The position numbers and the translations under genes are program-made. A stretch of 64,000 nt of DNA. Origin: Romanomermis culicivorax. Taxonomy: Eukaryota > Nematoda > Enoplea > Mermithida > Mermithidae. The DNA lies in the NCBI GenBank assembly GCA_963922205.1, contig CAWUHX010000220.1, forward strand, positions 62,001-126,000, read 5' to 3'. Position 1 is the first letter of the stretch; the number at the start of each line of letters is the position of its first letter. Shown here piece by piece: positions 63,215 to 64,000 of this stretch. The notes beneath the pieces were generated by a model that saw only the letters and a program-made list of their open reading frames with translations, made no database searches and was not told where the DNA came from.

Positions 63215-63303
63215 TAAATATTCTCACTGTCGATGCGCTTCTTGTCCCACTCGACTCGACCCGGTAGCTTGGCGTATGATGCCGTTTTGGTTCCTGTTTC
63301 CTC
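63215..63303 (-). CDS. possible small exon on the minus strand, unknown protein
   Basis: A GC-richer 89-bp island in AT-rich DNA. On the minus strand, between TTGAAAAG and CGACA|GTGAGA, it reads EETGTKTASYAKLPGRVEWD then KKRID, with ordinary codon use. It would exit in phase 1, which does not fit exon A's phase-2 acceptor directly, so it is either a further innexin exon with a missing partner, or part of another gene, or chance. Confidence 0.25.
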
Positions 63304-64000
63304 GACTTTTCAATTTTATGAATCCAGTTATTCTCGATCAGTTGTACTGCCAGTGCTCTGCCGTATGCATGTGACAGAGGGAACAGTTCAGTAGAGATAT
63401 TTATGGGTGAAATTATAGGTTACCAATATTTCGGGGCTGATTAAAAAAAAACTCGGCATTTTTGCCTGAAAAGCCCCGCAAATACTCCAAAAAATAGTTC
63501 TCGAAGTTTAAAAATATATCAAGATTTGTAACTGTAGTGCGATCTACATTTTTGATCTTTTTTTATTCAAAAATTATGATTTTCAATCAAGGTATTGAAA
63601 TTTTTCAGCTTTATTCATCTCAAGCGCCCTATATAGCGGTCGCGTACCTTAGGGGCGCTTCACTATCGCTTGCGATATCACTGTGTGTACAGTAGTCGAC
63701 TCGAAACTCAAAATTGATGTATCGTTTTTCCACTTATTTTGAATCGTTTTAGGAAATTTTTTATCAATATTTGGTTTTTTCGAGAAAGTCAATGTCAAAC
63801 AAAAGCAACTCCAGCAGTGAAATTAATATTTCTGACCGAAAATCACTAATTTTGATTATCATTTTTAATCATTAAACCTTTCCTCTTCAAAATTTTAATG
63901 TTCACCGAAGTGAAATGCATTTGCACTAATGTTTATGCGAGATCAAGTTGCATTTGAAGCCTCTAACCAATGACTGCCCACGTTTAACCCACAGTAGGAA
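63304..64000. other. right edge, GC-richer hairpins but no gene seen
   Basis: It contains hairpin-forming words at 63622-63660 (AAGCGCCC facing GGGCGCTT) and 63665-63678 (TATCGC-TT-GCGATA), and CGGGGCT facing AGCCCCG across 63450-63480. The remainder is AT-rich. Confidence 0.4.

Noticed and set aside
1..64000. CRISPR arrays, operons, bacterial-type systems
   Set aside because: No regularly spaced identical repeats with unique spacers; exon-intron structure and telomere repeat show nematode nuclear DNA.

Overview
The window is AT-rich nuclear DNA of a nematode. Three things point there: (TTAGGC)24, which is the nematode telomere repeat; a split innexin gene of the UNC-7/UNC-9 type with nematode-style splice sites (TTTGCAG/CTTGCAG acceptors, GTAAG/GTGAG donors); and many nematode-like dispersed repeats. 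I cannot name the genus. Coding exons stand out as GC-richer islands in very long, AT-rich, repeat-filled introns.

The one clear gene lies on the minus strand and covers most of the window. Reading 5' to 3' (right to left), exon A is 49232-49528, B 27153-27513, C 18861-19065, D 15970-16193, E 9352-9624, F 7907-8108 and G 5599-5890. Exons C-G carry a complete 383-residue innexin core (four membrane spans, YYQWV motif, two cysteines in each extracellular loop, stop at 5599), and every junction keeps phase. Exons A and B add a serine/alanine/arginine-rich cytoplasmic N-terminal extension of up to about 234 residues. A methionine inside exon C could start a short isoform, as in known UNC-7 isoforms. 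Introns are 1.2 to 21.7 kb. Another small exon-like island lies at 63215-63303.

The left end (347-1414, minus) holds a four-exon MADF-BESS gene. All splice phases agree and there is a poly(A) signal, but four in-frame stops (three TGA, one TAA) make it a probable pseudogene.

Most of the rest is repeats. There are two short PIF/Harbinger-type elements with TWA target duplications (1740-2093, 33567-33865), and two copies of a longer-ended Harbinger family with transposase remnants (21077-21934, 61132-62325; the latter is flanked by CTG). A Tc1/mariner-type inverted-repeat element occurs in two copies (59218-59957, 16286-16660). One intron is almost filled by a CATG-based minisatellite (8249-9311). 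The next intron holds the perfect telomere array and a tRNA-like (SINE-like) sequence. A degenerate telomere-like block flanked by GTCGAC repeats lies at 34.9-35.35 kb, and at least two families of diverged 200-350 bp dispersed repeats recur. Several 0.2-0.9 kb tracts are strongly purine- or pyrimidine-biased. The stretches 49.5-56 kb and 35.4-48 kb show no convincing gene.

The least ordinary points are: transposon ends whose terminal motif is repeated inside the element in three Harbinger-like families; the intact-phase MADF-BESS gene interrupted mainly by TGA; the array of 24 perfect telomere repeats inside an innexin intron; and a near-perfect 47-bp hairpin with a 3-nt loop.
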